DNA of 64,000 nucleotides from Mycoplasmopsis arginini (GTDB lineage: Bacteria > Bacillota_I > Bacilli_A > Mycoplasmatales > Metamycoplasmataceae): assembly GCF_900660725.1 (NCBI RefSeq), contig NZ_LR215044.1, positions 310,001 to 374,000 on the forward strand, in the 5' to 3' direction. How positions within the stretch are numbered: position 1 is the first letter of the stretch; the number at the start of each line of letters is the position of its first letter. Shown here piece after piece: positions 41,136-49,394 of the stretch. The position numbers and the translations under genes were made by a program. Under the pieces are notes generated by a model. It saw nothing but the letters and a program-made list of their open reading frames with translations. It did no database searches and was not told the DNA's origin.

Positions 41136-41918
41136 TTAAATTCGCATTAACATATAAACTTTTGTTGAGAATCCTCAACCAACAAACTTCTTGTAACAAA
41201 AACCCCGATATGTTTTTTCTTCAAAAACTTTAAAATTTTCTCTTACAACATTAAATACTTGGTTAAATAAAACAAGCAAATATTTACAAACATTTTTTCT
41301 TAATTTATAAATTTTATGTCTATTTCATCCAAAATTACTAAAGTATCCAGTTTGGTAATAAATTTTTGTTTGGTTTCTCTTAATTGTGAAACGTTTTCCA
41401 TTAAGTTTTTTTGACTTAAATTTTAAATTTATATGCATTAAAGCGGTTTCTAAACCATTTAGTAAAAACAACTTAATATTGTCGTCTTTTTTAATAACGA
41501 AATATTGCTCATTTTTACGTCTTAAATTTTTTCTCTTTAATGTAATAACCCCGTTTTCGAAATTAACAATTTTCATTTTACATAATTTTCTAATTGCTAA
41601 TTTTAAACTAGTCTTTTTAAAACCAAAATTTAATAAAACTTGGAATGTTATTTTTTCAATTTTTAGCTCTTCTTTTACAGACTTTTTAGATAGTGCTAAA
41701 AGCATTAAGAAAAGCTCTAACAAAACCTTATTAGTTTTTAGCTCTTGAACATAGCTTTCAGAAATAATTAATTTAGATAATGTTTGAATTAGATAAATTG
41801 CTTTTGCTGATAATTTATCATATTTCTTTTGTTTATAGCTCTTATATCATTCGTTGTTGATATCGATTATTTTTCTTTCTGATCCAGATGCGTTGTAGTA
41901 ATCTAATACCTTGCTCAT
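41136..41918 (-). CDS. ICE right-end protein, possible winged-helix replication/regulatory protein
   Basis: 260 residues with four TGA-Trp, so it appears as a 132-residue fragment under the standard code. Start ATG at 41918 after GGAG. Residues ~50-130 alternate helices and two short strands (ITFQVLLNFGFKKTSLKLAIRKLCKMKIVNFENGVITLKRK), which resembles a winged helix. The C-terminus is strongly basic. First gene of the conjugation unit. A small plus-strand RNA is encoded opposite its leader, which recalls antisense-controlled Rep genes. Function unproven. Confidence 0.55.
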
Positions 41919-41970
41919 AATTTACTCCAAAAATTTTTATTTTTTTTGTAAATGCGGGCCCAAACTATGA

Positions 41971-42018
41971 TATAATGTATGCAGGTTTGTTGGGGCTGTT
42001 TGGCTCCACATTTTTTTT
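41971..42018 (+). ncRNA. Small antisense RNA opposite the leader of the right-end gene
   Basis: Extended -10 TGATATAAT (41971-41976 core), start near 41983, then hairpin GGGGCT...GGCTCC and eight T (41992-42018): a ~36-nt transcript. It runs opposite to the 5' region of the gene starting at 41918. Confidence 0.5.
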
Positions 42019-42041
42019 ATTTATTTTTTTACACAAATTAA

Positions 42042-42068
42042 AGACGTTAGGGTTTTCGTGTTAAAAAA
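42042..42068 (-). repeat. 27-bp ICE repeat, copy B (inverted)
   Basis: Exact reverse complement of 35130-35156. Confidence 0.85.
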
Positions 42069-42097
42069 TAAAGCCACCGAAGTGGTGGCTCTTTTTT
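42063..42097. terminator. Bidirectional terminator at the ICE right end
   Basis: Stem AGCCACC/GGTGGCT with A run before and T run after. On the minus strand it ends transcripts coming from the cas9 N-terminal part. Confidence 0.8.
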
Positions 42098-42102
42098 ATT
42101 AA

Positions 42103-42124
42103 CACACTTATTTTTTACACATCC
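42103..42124 (-). repeat. ICE right terminal inverted repeat
   Basis: Read inward on the minus strand: GGATGTGTAAAAAATAAG then TGTG. Its last 18 bases are also found at 45922-45939. Confidence 0.85.
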
Positions 42125-42330
42125 AAATTAATAAATTTTTCTTTTTTATATTTTCTTCTTCTAATTCTTCTTCTAATATTTCTAAAATTGCGACGGTCTT
42201 CAGCTTTTTCTCTTTCCTGGAAAAGCCTTGATCCTAATTTTAATATATCATTTGTTTTATTATCAATAATTGACCAACCAACTGATGCAATCCCTAGGTC
42301 AAATCCAATTGTCACATCTTTTTTATTCAT
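42115..42330 (-). pseudogene. cas9: Cas9 N-terminal fragment (RuvC-I and bridge helix)
   Basis: 71 codons. TIGFDLGIASVGWSIID holds the RuvC-I catalytic Asp (~11), followed by LGSRLFQEREKAEDRR and the arginine-rich bridge helix RRRIRRRKYKKEKF. Residue ~68 is the last cas9 residue; the final codons GAT-GTG-TAA belong to the ICE end, which supplies the stop. Ribosome site AAAGG before the ATG. Its promoter (-10 TATAAT 42366-42371) is intact, so a ~71-residue peptide is probably still made. Confidence 0.93.
42125..42132. repeat. Right 8-bp target site duplication of the ICE
   Basis: AAATTAAT, identical to 16855-16862. Fusing the two flanks across one copy restores the cas9 frame. Confidence 0.92.
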
Positions 42331-42365
42331 TTTTATAACCTTTCTAATAATAATACTATTATTTA

Positions 42366-42371
42366 ATTATA
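42366..42371 (-). promoter_or_regulatory. cas9 promoter -10
   Basis: TATAAT on the minus strand, 36 bp before the cas9 ATG and just downstream of the tracrRNA terminator. Confidence 0.55.
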
Positions 42372-42403
42372 TGGCTTTTATATACTTTTTTTGAAGTTAT
42401 GCA

Positions 42404-42506
42404 ATAAAAAAACCCGCTAGGCGGGAAGTTCGGCGGACTTTTGTAAAAAAGCGCCTTGTTTTTGTGCGTACAATTCCTTATTAGAGTAAAAATTTTTGTT
42501 TTGTAC
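42404..42506 (-). ncRNA. tracrRNA
   Basis: The anti-repeat at 42458-42492 matches the array repeat in reverse complement with a 1-nt deletion and three mismatches. Downstream in the transcript come AAGGCGC...GTCCGCC (a nexus-like GGCG/CGCC pairing) and the terminator CCCGC-CTA-GCGGG with seven T (42405-42425). This is the order anti-repeat, nexus, terminator of type II tracrRNAs. A TATAAT at 42513-42518 (minus) is the likely promoter. It lies between cas9 and cas1, divergent from cas1. Confidence 0.85.
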
Positions 42507-42533
42507 AAACTTATTATATCAAAGGATTTGAAA

Positions 42534-43403
42534 ATGAATAAAAAAATATTAGAAATTAGTGAATCGGAATATGTAAGCTTATTTTTGAATAATTTAATTA
42601 TTAAACAAAAAGAAGAAAAGATAATTATTCCAATAAATAATATCGAAGTGATTATTTTTGAAAACGAAAGAACAAATATATCCATTCCTGTAATTAACGA
42701 ATTAGTAGATAAAAAAGTAAATATAATAATTTGCAAAAATCATTTACCAAACTCTATTATTGTCCCTCATAATGGTTATTATGATAATAAAGTTTTTCAA
42801 AATCAAATTAAATGAGATATAAAATACAAATCATTAATTTGACAAAAAATAATAAAACTAAAAATAGAAAATTCTTTATACAATTTGACTTCATTAGATT
42901 TAATTAATGATATAGACATACAAAAAATGAATAATTATATTTTAAATGTTGAAGATTACGATAAAACAAATAGAGAAGGTCATGCAGCAAAATTATACTT
43001 TCAAATTTTATTTGGAAATGGTTTTACAAGAGAAAGAAATGCAGAAGATAAAATTAATATTTATTTAAATTATGGTTATTCAGTGCTATTAAGCTTAATT
43101 GCAAGACTTATTTGTTCTAAAGGTTTAGATAATAGAATATCATTATTTCACAAAAGTTTTAATAACAATTTTCCTTTAGCATGTGATCTTATGGAACCTT
43201 TTAGATTTTGAATTGATAGAATTGTATTTGATTTTTATAAAGAAAACTTCGGAAAAACTTTTCAAGAATTTAAAGAAACCTTATTTAAATCATTTAATAA
43301 ATATATAGTTTATAAGAATAAAACTATTAAATTTTCTAGATACATTGACATTGTTATTAATGAGTTACTAAATTTAGAAGAAAGTGAAACAGAAATTGAT
43401 TAA
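42534..43403 (+). CDS. cas1: Cas1 integrase (type II-A)
   Basis: 289 residues with three TGA-Trp. Active-site landmarks: NREGHAAKLYFQILFG (Glu, ~147), SLFHKSFNNNFPLACDLMEPFRF (His ~219, then DLxEPFR, Asp/Glu ~233). Integrates new spacers together with Cas2. Starts 15-20 bp after the tracrRNA promoter region. Looks intact. Confidence 0.95.
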
Positions 43404-43728
43404 GGTGTATACAAGAGAAATGCGTATTTTATTAATGTATGACATTTATTATAATAACGATGAAGACATAAAAATGTACAATAAATTTGTTGATTATTTA
43501 TATAAATTAGGTTATATAAGAATCCAGTATTCTATTTATGCAAAAATTTTAGCTACACATACAGAATATGATAGTGAGAAAAGAAAAATATTAAGATTAA
43601 TACCTAAAAATTCTAATGTTAGAATTTTGCTATTAACTGAAAAGCAATATCAAAACATGGAAATATTAAACGGTGAAAAAGCAAAAAATGAAATTTATAA
43701 TTTAGAAGAGGAGTATATAAGATTATAA
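43384..43728 (+). CDS. cas2: Cas2
   Basis: 114 residues from a GTG at 43384 overlapping cas1 by 20 bp; an ATG at 43420 (MRILLMYDIYYNN) is the alternative and aligns better with Cas2 N-termini. The ferredoxin-like fold begins ILLMYDI with the conserved Asp. RIQYSIYAKIL and LRLIPKNSNVRILLLTEKQY are typical of type II-A Cas2. Confidence 0.93.
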   Translation: MKQKLIKVYTREMRILLMYDIYYNNDEDIKMYNKFVDYLYKLGYIRIQYSIYAKILATHTEYDSEKRKILRLIPKNSNVRILLLTEKQYQNMEILNGEKAKNEIYNLEEEYIRL

Positions 43729-44501
43729 TGTGAAATTTTTTTAATGATATTAACTTTAACTTAGAGACTAAATACAACTTTAAGATTGTTGAAGAAGATA
43801 ATACTGATTATTTAATTCGTAATTTAATTGATTATGAGAATAATACAAGTAAAAAATCAATAAGAATAAATGAAAATACTTTCTCAATAAGAGATTGTTT
43901 AATTATTAGTAATTTATCCTACGTATCAGATATATTAAATTCAATAAGCAAGTCATGAATCCAAGAAAAAATTAATAACAATGAAAATTGAAATACAAAT
44001 ATTATTTTAGATCAAGAAAAAGTAGATACAATTATCGAACAAATTAATTTAAAAATTGGTTTTGAATATTTATTTAAAGATATAGATAACAATAAATTAA
44101 TAAAATCAATATTTACTATTAACGAAAAACTTTTAATTAGTAAAAATAATTTATTAAATATATTAGATATTTTGAGCTCATCAAATTTTAAACCATTAAT
44201 TATAGTAAAAGACTTAACATATATTAATATCGAAGAACTTATTAAATATAGTAATTTAAATTTTTTAATTTTAACTTCTGATTTTACAAAATATATTCAA
44301 AGTTATAATCAGTTAGAACTAGTAAGCTTTTATAATGGAGAAATTCTTTTTGATATTAAAAGTTGTACTCCAGTAATTAATTTTTTTGAAAATATTAAAA
44401 ATAAAGAAATAAAAGAAAATGAAAATTTTTTCTTAAATAAAGAGGAGGAAAAACAGTTTAAATTTAACTTTTTTGACATAAAAAAGAGTTTTTTTGAATA
44501 A
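43728..44501 (+). CDS. csn2: Csn2-like protein (type II-A adaptation factor)
   Basis: 257 residues. The ATG overlaps the cas2 stop (TAATG) and is followed at once by TGA-Trp, so the start is missed under the standard code. GAGGAG ribosome site. Asn/Ile/Lys-rich, weak sequence match to streptococcal Csn2, but place, size and acidic helical C-terminus fit the divergent mycoplasma Csn2 group. Its stop is only 5 bp before the first repeat, so its 3' end must serve as the array leader. Confidence 0.8.
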
Positions 44502-44506
44502 ATGAC

Positions 44507-45797
44507 ATTTTTGTGCTGTACAATTTCTTATTAGAGTAAAACTCAATTTCAGACAAATAATATGCTGGATCTATTTTTGTGCTGTACAATTTCTTATTAG
44601 AGTAAAACAATAATTAAAAGGTTTATAAAAGGCAAGCGATTTTTGTGCTGTACAATTTCTTATTAGAGTAAAACATTAAAGAAAATAAAGAAGGAGAATA
44701 GAATATTTTTGTGCTGTACAATTTCTTATTAGAGTAAAACTTTTTTATCATCATTTTTTTTACCTAATTTATTTTTGTGCTGTACAATTTCTTATTAGAG
44801 TAAAACACCGTAAAGGGAGAATCACCGTCAGTATTGATTTTTGTGCTGTACAATTTCTTATTAGAGTAAAACAATAAATCACTCATCAGGATTATTATAA
44901 CCATTTTTGTGCTGTACAATTTCTTATTAGAGTAAAACTATTTAAATAATTCCCATTAATATAGTCATATTTTTGTGCTGTACAATTTCTTATTAGAGTA
45001 AAACGATTCCCTTGCTGAACCTAATAAATAATCCATTTTTGTGCTGTACAATTTCTTATTAGAGTAAAACGAATAATAAAAGTACCATCTCAATTTATGT
45101 ATTTTTGTGCTGTACAATTTCTTATTAGAGTAAAACAAGGAAAATGAGTTGGCGCCTTTAAATGAATATTTTTGTGCTGTACAATTTCTTATTAGAGTAA
45201 AACTTCAATACGTGTGGATATTGTGATCATTGTATTTTTGTGCTGTACAATTTCTTATTAGAGTAAAACGATATTTATTGAAGATTGTTTGGATAAACTA
45301 TTTTTGTGCTGTACAATTTCTTATTAGAGTAAAACTTTTTAAAGCTTCATAACTTTCCTGATTATATTTTTGTGCTGTACAATTTCTTATTAGAGTAAAA
45401 CTAAAGAATTAAAAGAGGTTATTGAATGGTAATTTTTGTGCTGTACAATTTCTTATTAGAGTAAAACAAATGTCTTACAATTTGCTTTTGCTGAGCCATT
45501 TTTGTGCTGTACAATTTCTTATTAGAGTAAAACATAATACATCGGTGTAGTCGAAATAGTAGTATTTTTGTGCTGTACAATTTCTTATTAGAGTAAAACA
45601 AAAAAATTAGGTAGTTACGAACAAGACGTATTTTTGTGCTGTACAATTTCTTATTAGAGTAAAACGAACTTATTCTCTATTAGTTCAGCGTAAGATTTTT
45701 GTGCTGTACAATTTCTTATTAGAGTAAAACTATATTCTATTAGAATTGCGAACATTACTAAATTTTTGTGCTGTACAATTTCTTATTAGAATTAAAA
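44507..45797 (+). CRISPR. CRISPR array, 20 repeats / 19 spacers, type II-A
   Basis: 36-bp repeats beginning ATTTTTGTGCTGTAC and ending TTAGAGTAAAAC, all identical except the last (45762-45797), which loses identity after 29 bases and marks the old end. Spacers are 30 nt, apart from spacer 10 (31), 18 (29) and 19 (31). The direction is plus: the repeat aligns with the known M. gallisepticum repeat in this orientation, the degenerate repeat is distal, and the tracrRNA anti-repeat is complementary. Spacers 18 and 19 match the resident ICE; no other clear match was found in the window. Confidence 0.97.
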
Positions 45798-45840
45798 ATT
45801 AAAAATATGACACCAGTTTACTTTCGTAAGCCGGAACTAT

Positions 45841-45893
45841 AATGAACCCCAAAAGTTTTTCCAAATTACTTGGTCCAACTTTTGGGGTTCATT
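45841..45893 (+). terminator. Long stem-loop after the array
   Basis: Perfect 16-bp inverted repeat AATGAACCCCAAAAGT / ACTTTTGGGGTTCATT with an inner CCAA...TTGG, followed by ATATTTT. It may terminate the pre-crRNA or be an IS-end relic. Confidence 0.55.
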
Positions 45894-45895
45894 AT

Positions 45896-45939
45896 ATTTT
45901 GACTCTTTTTTTATTGACGTTCTTATTTTTTACACATCC
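45896..45939 (-). repeat. Relict ICE right end downstream of the array
   Basis: The last 18 bases, CTTATTTTTTACACATCC, are identical to the ICE right terminus, and the ~24 bases before are similar (GACTCTTTTTT-ATTGACG against GGCTCTTTTTTATTAACA). No matching left end was found nearby. Confidence 0.7.
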
Positions 45940-45956
45940 TTTTTATAATTCCTTGA

Positions 45957-45962
45957 TATAAT
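45957..45962 (+). promoter_or_regulatory. truB promoter, extended -10
   Basis: TTGATATAAT with the TATAAT core here; truB ATG 50 bp downstream after AGAAGGAG. Confidence 0.6.
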
Positions 45963-46011
45963 AAATCAGCATTTAAATATATTAAAAAAAATAAGAAGGA
46001 GAATAAATTTT

Positions 46012-46860
46012 ATGTTTTTTAAAATAAATAAAAAACGCGGAGAATCAAGCTTTTTTGCAATAAAAAAATTTGCAAAACTAAATAACATAAAAAAAATTGG
46101 GCACAGTGGAACATTAGATCCATTAGCTGATGGACTTTTAATTGTAGCTACAGATGAAGATACAAAAACTCTTTCTTATTTAGTAAATGATACTAAAGAA
46201 TATTATGTAAAAGCTACCTTGCATTGCACTTCGAGGAGTTATGATGAAGGTGAAGAGGTTATTTATTTAGATAATAAAACTAAAGTTACCAAAGAACAAA
46301 TTGAAGACGTTTTGAAAAAAATTCAAAAGCAAACTAAACAAATTCCGCCAATTTTTTCAGCTAAAAAAATAAATGGCCAAAGAAGTTATGATTTAGCAAG
46401 AAAAAATATTGAAGTAACTTTAAAAGAGTGCGAAATTAAAATATATGAATTAACTTTAAAAGAGTTTAATTTTGAAACACAAACTTTTGCAATTTATGCC
46501 AAAGTTTCAAAGGGTACATATATAAGGTCTTTAATTCATGATATTGGCTTAATGTTAAATACCGATGCCGTTGTTAATATATTAAGAAGATGTGCAATTG
46601 GTAAAATAAAATTAAATGATAGTTTAGAATATGAAAAAATAGTTGATATAAAATCACTTTTTAATGTAGAATTATATACACTTAATGATTTCGAAGTTAA
46701 GCTGATAAAATCAAAAGTGCTATATCTAGAAAGATTAAAAAACATAAATAATAAGGGCATTTTTATTTATAAAAATCAAATAATTGGTTGTGGGATAATA
46801 AAAAACGGTTTAATAAACTTTAATAAAGTTTTATTCAACCGTATATTTCAAAACCCCTAA
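46012..46860 (+). CDS. truB: tRNA pseudouridine-55 synthase TruB
   Basis: 282 residues. Catalytic motif IGHSGTLDPLADGLL (~26-40, Asp ~33), KINGQRSYDLAR, and SKGTYIRSLIHDIG (~165-178). AGAAGGAGA ribosome site. Heads a truB-HAD-ribF unit, with HAD 18 bp downstream. Confidence 0.96.
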   Translation: MFFKINKKRGESSFFAIKKFAKLNNIKKIGHSGTLDPLADGLLIVATDEDTKTLSYLVNDTKEYYVKATLHCTSRSYDEGEEVIYLDNKTKVTKEQIEDVLKKIQKQTKQIPPIFSAKKINGQRSYDLARKNIEVTLKECEIKIYELTLKEFNFETQTFAIYAKVSKGTYIRSLIHDIGLMLNTDAVVNILRRCAIGKIKLNDSLEYEKIVDIKSLFNVELYTLNDFEVKLIKSKVLYLERLKNINNKGIFIYKNQIIGCGIIKNGLINFNKVLFNRIFQNP

Positions 46861-46878
46861 CCTAAGGAGGTAAATATT

Positions 46879-47685
46879 ATGAATAATAATTACAAAATGA
46901 TTGTTTTTGATATCGATGGAACATTATTACCTTTTGGTATCGATGAATTAACACCACGTATGAAAGAAATGTTTCGTAAATTAAAAGAAAACGGCTATAT
47001 TAACGTATTATGTTCAGGTCGTGATATTTTTACTGTAGGAAAACAAATTCATAATCCATATGTTGATTATTTTATTGGCGCAAATGGTACTTTTATCCTT
47101 GATCTAAAGACTAATGAGTATATTTTTGAACAAACAATTGAATATAAAGATTTTGTAAAGTTTCGTGAGTTCGCTAACAAAAACCAATTATCATTTTCGT
47201 TTGTCGGTGATAAATGAGGTTATTATAATGATTTGTTTAATATCAATCACTGATTCTATTTGCCTTATAAGGATAAATTTATTTCTGAAAAAGAATTTGA
47301 ATCAAAAGATGATAAGAACTATTTGATTACAATAAGTACAAATAAACCAGAAGAATGAGCAAAAAAGCTTAATGAATTTTTTGAACTAAATGATATGAAT
47401 ATGTGGGTTTTAGCTACATGAAATGGTGGAGTTTTCCTTTCATCTAAAGGTATTACTAAGGCTGTTGGGTTAGATATTTTAGGGAATCTTTTAGATATTA
47501 AACCCGAAGAAATGGTTGCTTTTGGTGATTCCGAAAATGATATTGAAATGCTTCAACATGTTGGATTGGGCGTTGCTATGGGAAATGGAGAAGATGTAAC
47601 TAAGAATGTTGCAAATGAAATATGTTTGCCAGTTACTGAAGATGGTCCATATTTTAAATTAAAAGAAAAGGGATTTTACGACTAA
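46879..47685 (+). CDS. HAD-superfamily (Cof-type) phosphatase
   Basis: 268 residues. Motif I IVFDIDGTLLP (~8-18), motif II VLCSGRD, motif III/Lys region SSKGITKAVGLD, motif IV VAFGDSENDIEML (~213-225). The large C2-type cap fits the Cof subfamily acting on small phospho-metabolites; substrate unknown. AAGGAGG ribosome site. Confidence 0.9.
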
Positions 47686-47702
47686 TGTCGTAAAATTTTT
47701 AT
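47677..47702 (+). terminator. Terminator overlapping the HAD stop codon
   Basis: Stem TTACGAC/GTCGTAA with the TAA stop in the loop region, then a T-rich run. Confidence 0.7.
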
Positions 47703-47732
47703 TTATTTATTAATTAAAGTAAAATTATTAAT

Positions 47733-48587
47733 ATGAAAATTTTTGAATGAAACTTTAAAGAAGATTTTGAAATCAAAGAAGATTTGATAATGGTTTTAGG
47801 TAGTTTTGAAACATTACATTTAGGGCATTATGAATTAATTAAAATTGCAAAGGATATAAAAATCTCTAACCCGCAAACAAAATTAGCAATTATGATTTTT
47901 AATAATACTTACAAAGGGGCTTTAGGTTTAGATAAAAAAGCAATGCAAACCCAAACTAGACTTTATACATTATTTAATTTAGGTTTTGATTTTGTTTTTT
48001 TAGCTAATATAAATAAAGAAAATCTTAATGTTTCACATGAAGATTTTTGTAAAAATTTATTATTAAACAAAGTAAAATTTGTAATTTGCGGTAAAGATTT
48101 TAAATTTGGTTTTCGTCGTTTAGGAAACATTGAATATTTAAGTAAATTCTTTAATGTTACAGTTGCAAATGAAAGAAAAATTCAAAAAAGAAAAATTTCT
48201 TCAACCCTAATTAATGAATTGATTGAAGAAGGTAATATTTTTGCCATTAATAATTTATTAATTGAAAAGTATGCTTTTATTACTAACTTTAACAAATTTA
48301 ATTTTGCCTTCCCGAACAAAATTAAGAAGATAAAACCTGGAATTTATATTGCTAACTTTGTTATTGATGATATTGAATATCACGGCTTAATTAAAATAAG
48401 TAATGATCAAAATAATGAAAATGATAATTTAGCTTTTTTATTAGATTTAGAAATTATTCCAAGTAAATATCAAGATATTTTCGTTGAATTAGAAGCTTTA
48501 ATCAGACATATTAATTTAGATCATGAAAATGAAATAAGAGATAATGATATTGAATTAACAAAAAAATGATTTATAAATAAAAATTAG
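47733..48587 (+). CDS. ribF: Riboflavin kinase / FAD synthetase-like protein RibF
   Basis: 284 residues from the ATG at 47733 (MKIFEWNFKEDFE, TGA-Trp) to TAG at 48587. The FAD-synthetase domain has VLGSFETLHLGHYELI (HxGH nucleotidyltransferase motif), CGKDFKFGFRRLGN and RKISSTLINELI. The C-terminal ~100 residues align only loosely with riboflavin kinase (PGIYIANFVID), and the strict PTAN-type motif is not seen, so kinase activity is less certain. Confidence 0.85.
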
Positions 48588-48622
48588 GTTTAGCTATAAA
48601 AGCTTAAAAAACCTAATTTTAT
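48580..48622. terminator. Bidirectional terminator between ribF and tpiA
   Basis: Stem AAATTAGGTTT/AAACCT AATTT around a 20-nt loop, T-rich on both strands. Confidence 0.8.
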
Positions 48623-49347
48623 TTTATTTTTTTTGCTAGATTAATAAATTCATAAGCATTCAATGAAGCCTTTCCTACTAAATATCCACTTAAACCTTCT
48701 ACTTGCTCTAGTAAATCAATACTTGAACAACAAACCGATCCTCCATATAATATTGGAATGCTTTTTTCTAATAATTCATGAATGAAGTCAACAACTTTTT
48801 GAATGTGTTGTGCTTTTGGGGTAATTCCATTACCTATACAATAAACTGGTTCATAAGAAATTAAAATGTTTGAATAATTATGAACATTTTTAAGTGCGCT
48901 TTTAATTTGCTTTTCTAAAACTTCAAAAGTTTGATTAGATTCAAATTCTTCTAATGATTCGCCAACGCATAAAATCGCGGTAATATTAGTGTTTTTTAAT
49001 TGTAATATTTTCTTATTAATAAGTTCATCAGTTTCATTAAATAACTTTCTTCTTTCACTGTGACCTACTAAAATAAAATCAATATTTGCTTCTTTAGCGA
49101 CATTTAATGAAACTTCACCGGTATATGCACCATTTAATTCATGAAAAATATTTTGTAATCCAAATAAGTAATTTCGAGTTTGATTATTATATGAAATATA
49201 AGTACTATCAAAAGAAGGGGCAATTCCTATTTTAAGATCCTTTAATTCTTGCTTATTTTCAGAAATTAAATATGTTAATGCATCAATATATGATTCAACT
49301 TCTAAAAAAGTTTTATTCATTTTAAAATTCCCAATTAAGTATTTCAT
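48619..49347 (-). CDS. tpiA: Triose-phosphate isomerase
   Basis: 242 residues. Active-site landmarks: GNFKMN (Asn/Lys ~6-11), VGHSERRKLF (His ~94), the catalytic Glu in SYEPVYCIGNG (~163), where AIGTG is usual and CIGNG is found here, and YGGSVCCSS. Glycolytic enzyme; single gene. Confidence 0.95.
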   Translation of the reverse strand: MKYLIGNFKMNKTFLEVESYIDALTYLISENKQELKDLKIGIAPSFDSTYISYNNQTRNYLFGLQNIFHELNGAYTGEVSLNVAKEANIDFILVGHSERRKLFNETDELINKKILQLKNTNITAILCVGESLEEFESNQTFEVLEKQIKSALKNVHNYSNILISYEPVYCIGNGITPKAQHIQKVVDFIHELLEKSIPILYGGSVCCSSIDLLEQVEGLSGYLVGKASLNAYEFINLAKKIK

Positions 49348-49394
49348 GTTAGACTCCTTTTTTATAATAAAATTAATTTTCTAAAACTTTTTTT

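Larger units (their letters stand above)
16863..42124. mobile_element. Integrative conjugative element (25.26 kb) inserted in cas9
   Basis: Bounded by 8-bp direct repeats AAATTAAT (16855-16862, 42125-42132) and imperfect ~22-bp inverted ends (GGATCTGTAAA... at left, GGATGTGTAAA... at right read inward). Nearly all genes are on the minus strand. Content: DDE transposase, MazF/ToxN-like candidate toxin with structured RNAs, large surface protein, VirB4-like ATPase, polytopic channel protein, pilin-like protein, SSB, three small tagged proteins, DnaG-type primase, lipoprotein, DNA methyltransferase, ArdC-like protein, TraG/VirD4 coupling protein, HUH relaxase and an unknown right-end protein. 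Length, order and random-site insertion with an 8-bp duplication match the mycoplasma ICE family (ICEA/ICEB type, CDS22 transposase). All main genes look intact, so the element may still be mobile. Confidence 0.95.

Noticed and set aside
42456-42815. cas1 start at 42456 upstream in a longer open frame
   Set aside because: That stretch is the tracrRNA anti-repeat; the ATG at 42534 gives the normal Cas1 N-terminus.
45419-45646. Minus-strand ORF of 75 codons with repeating FYSNKKLYSTK
   Set aside because: It is the CRISPR repeat read in reverse; not a gene.
44507-45797. Array transcribed on the minus strand (repeat then starts GTTTTACTC, like many type II repeats)
   Set aside because: The tracrRNA anti-repeat with nexus and terminator pairs with the plus-strand repeat, the degenerate repeat is at the far plus end, and the repeat aligns with the M. 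gallisepticum repeat in plus orientation.
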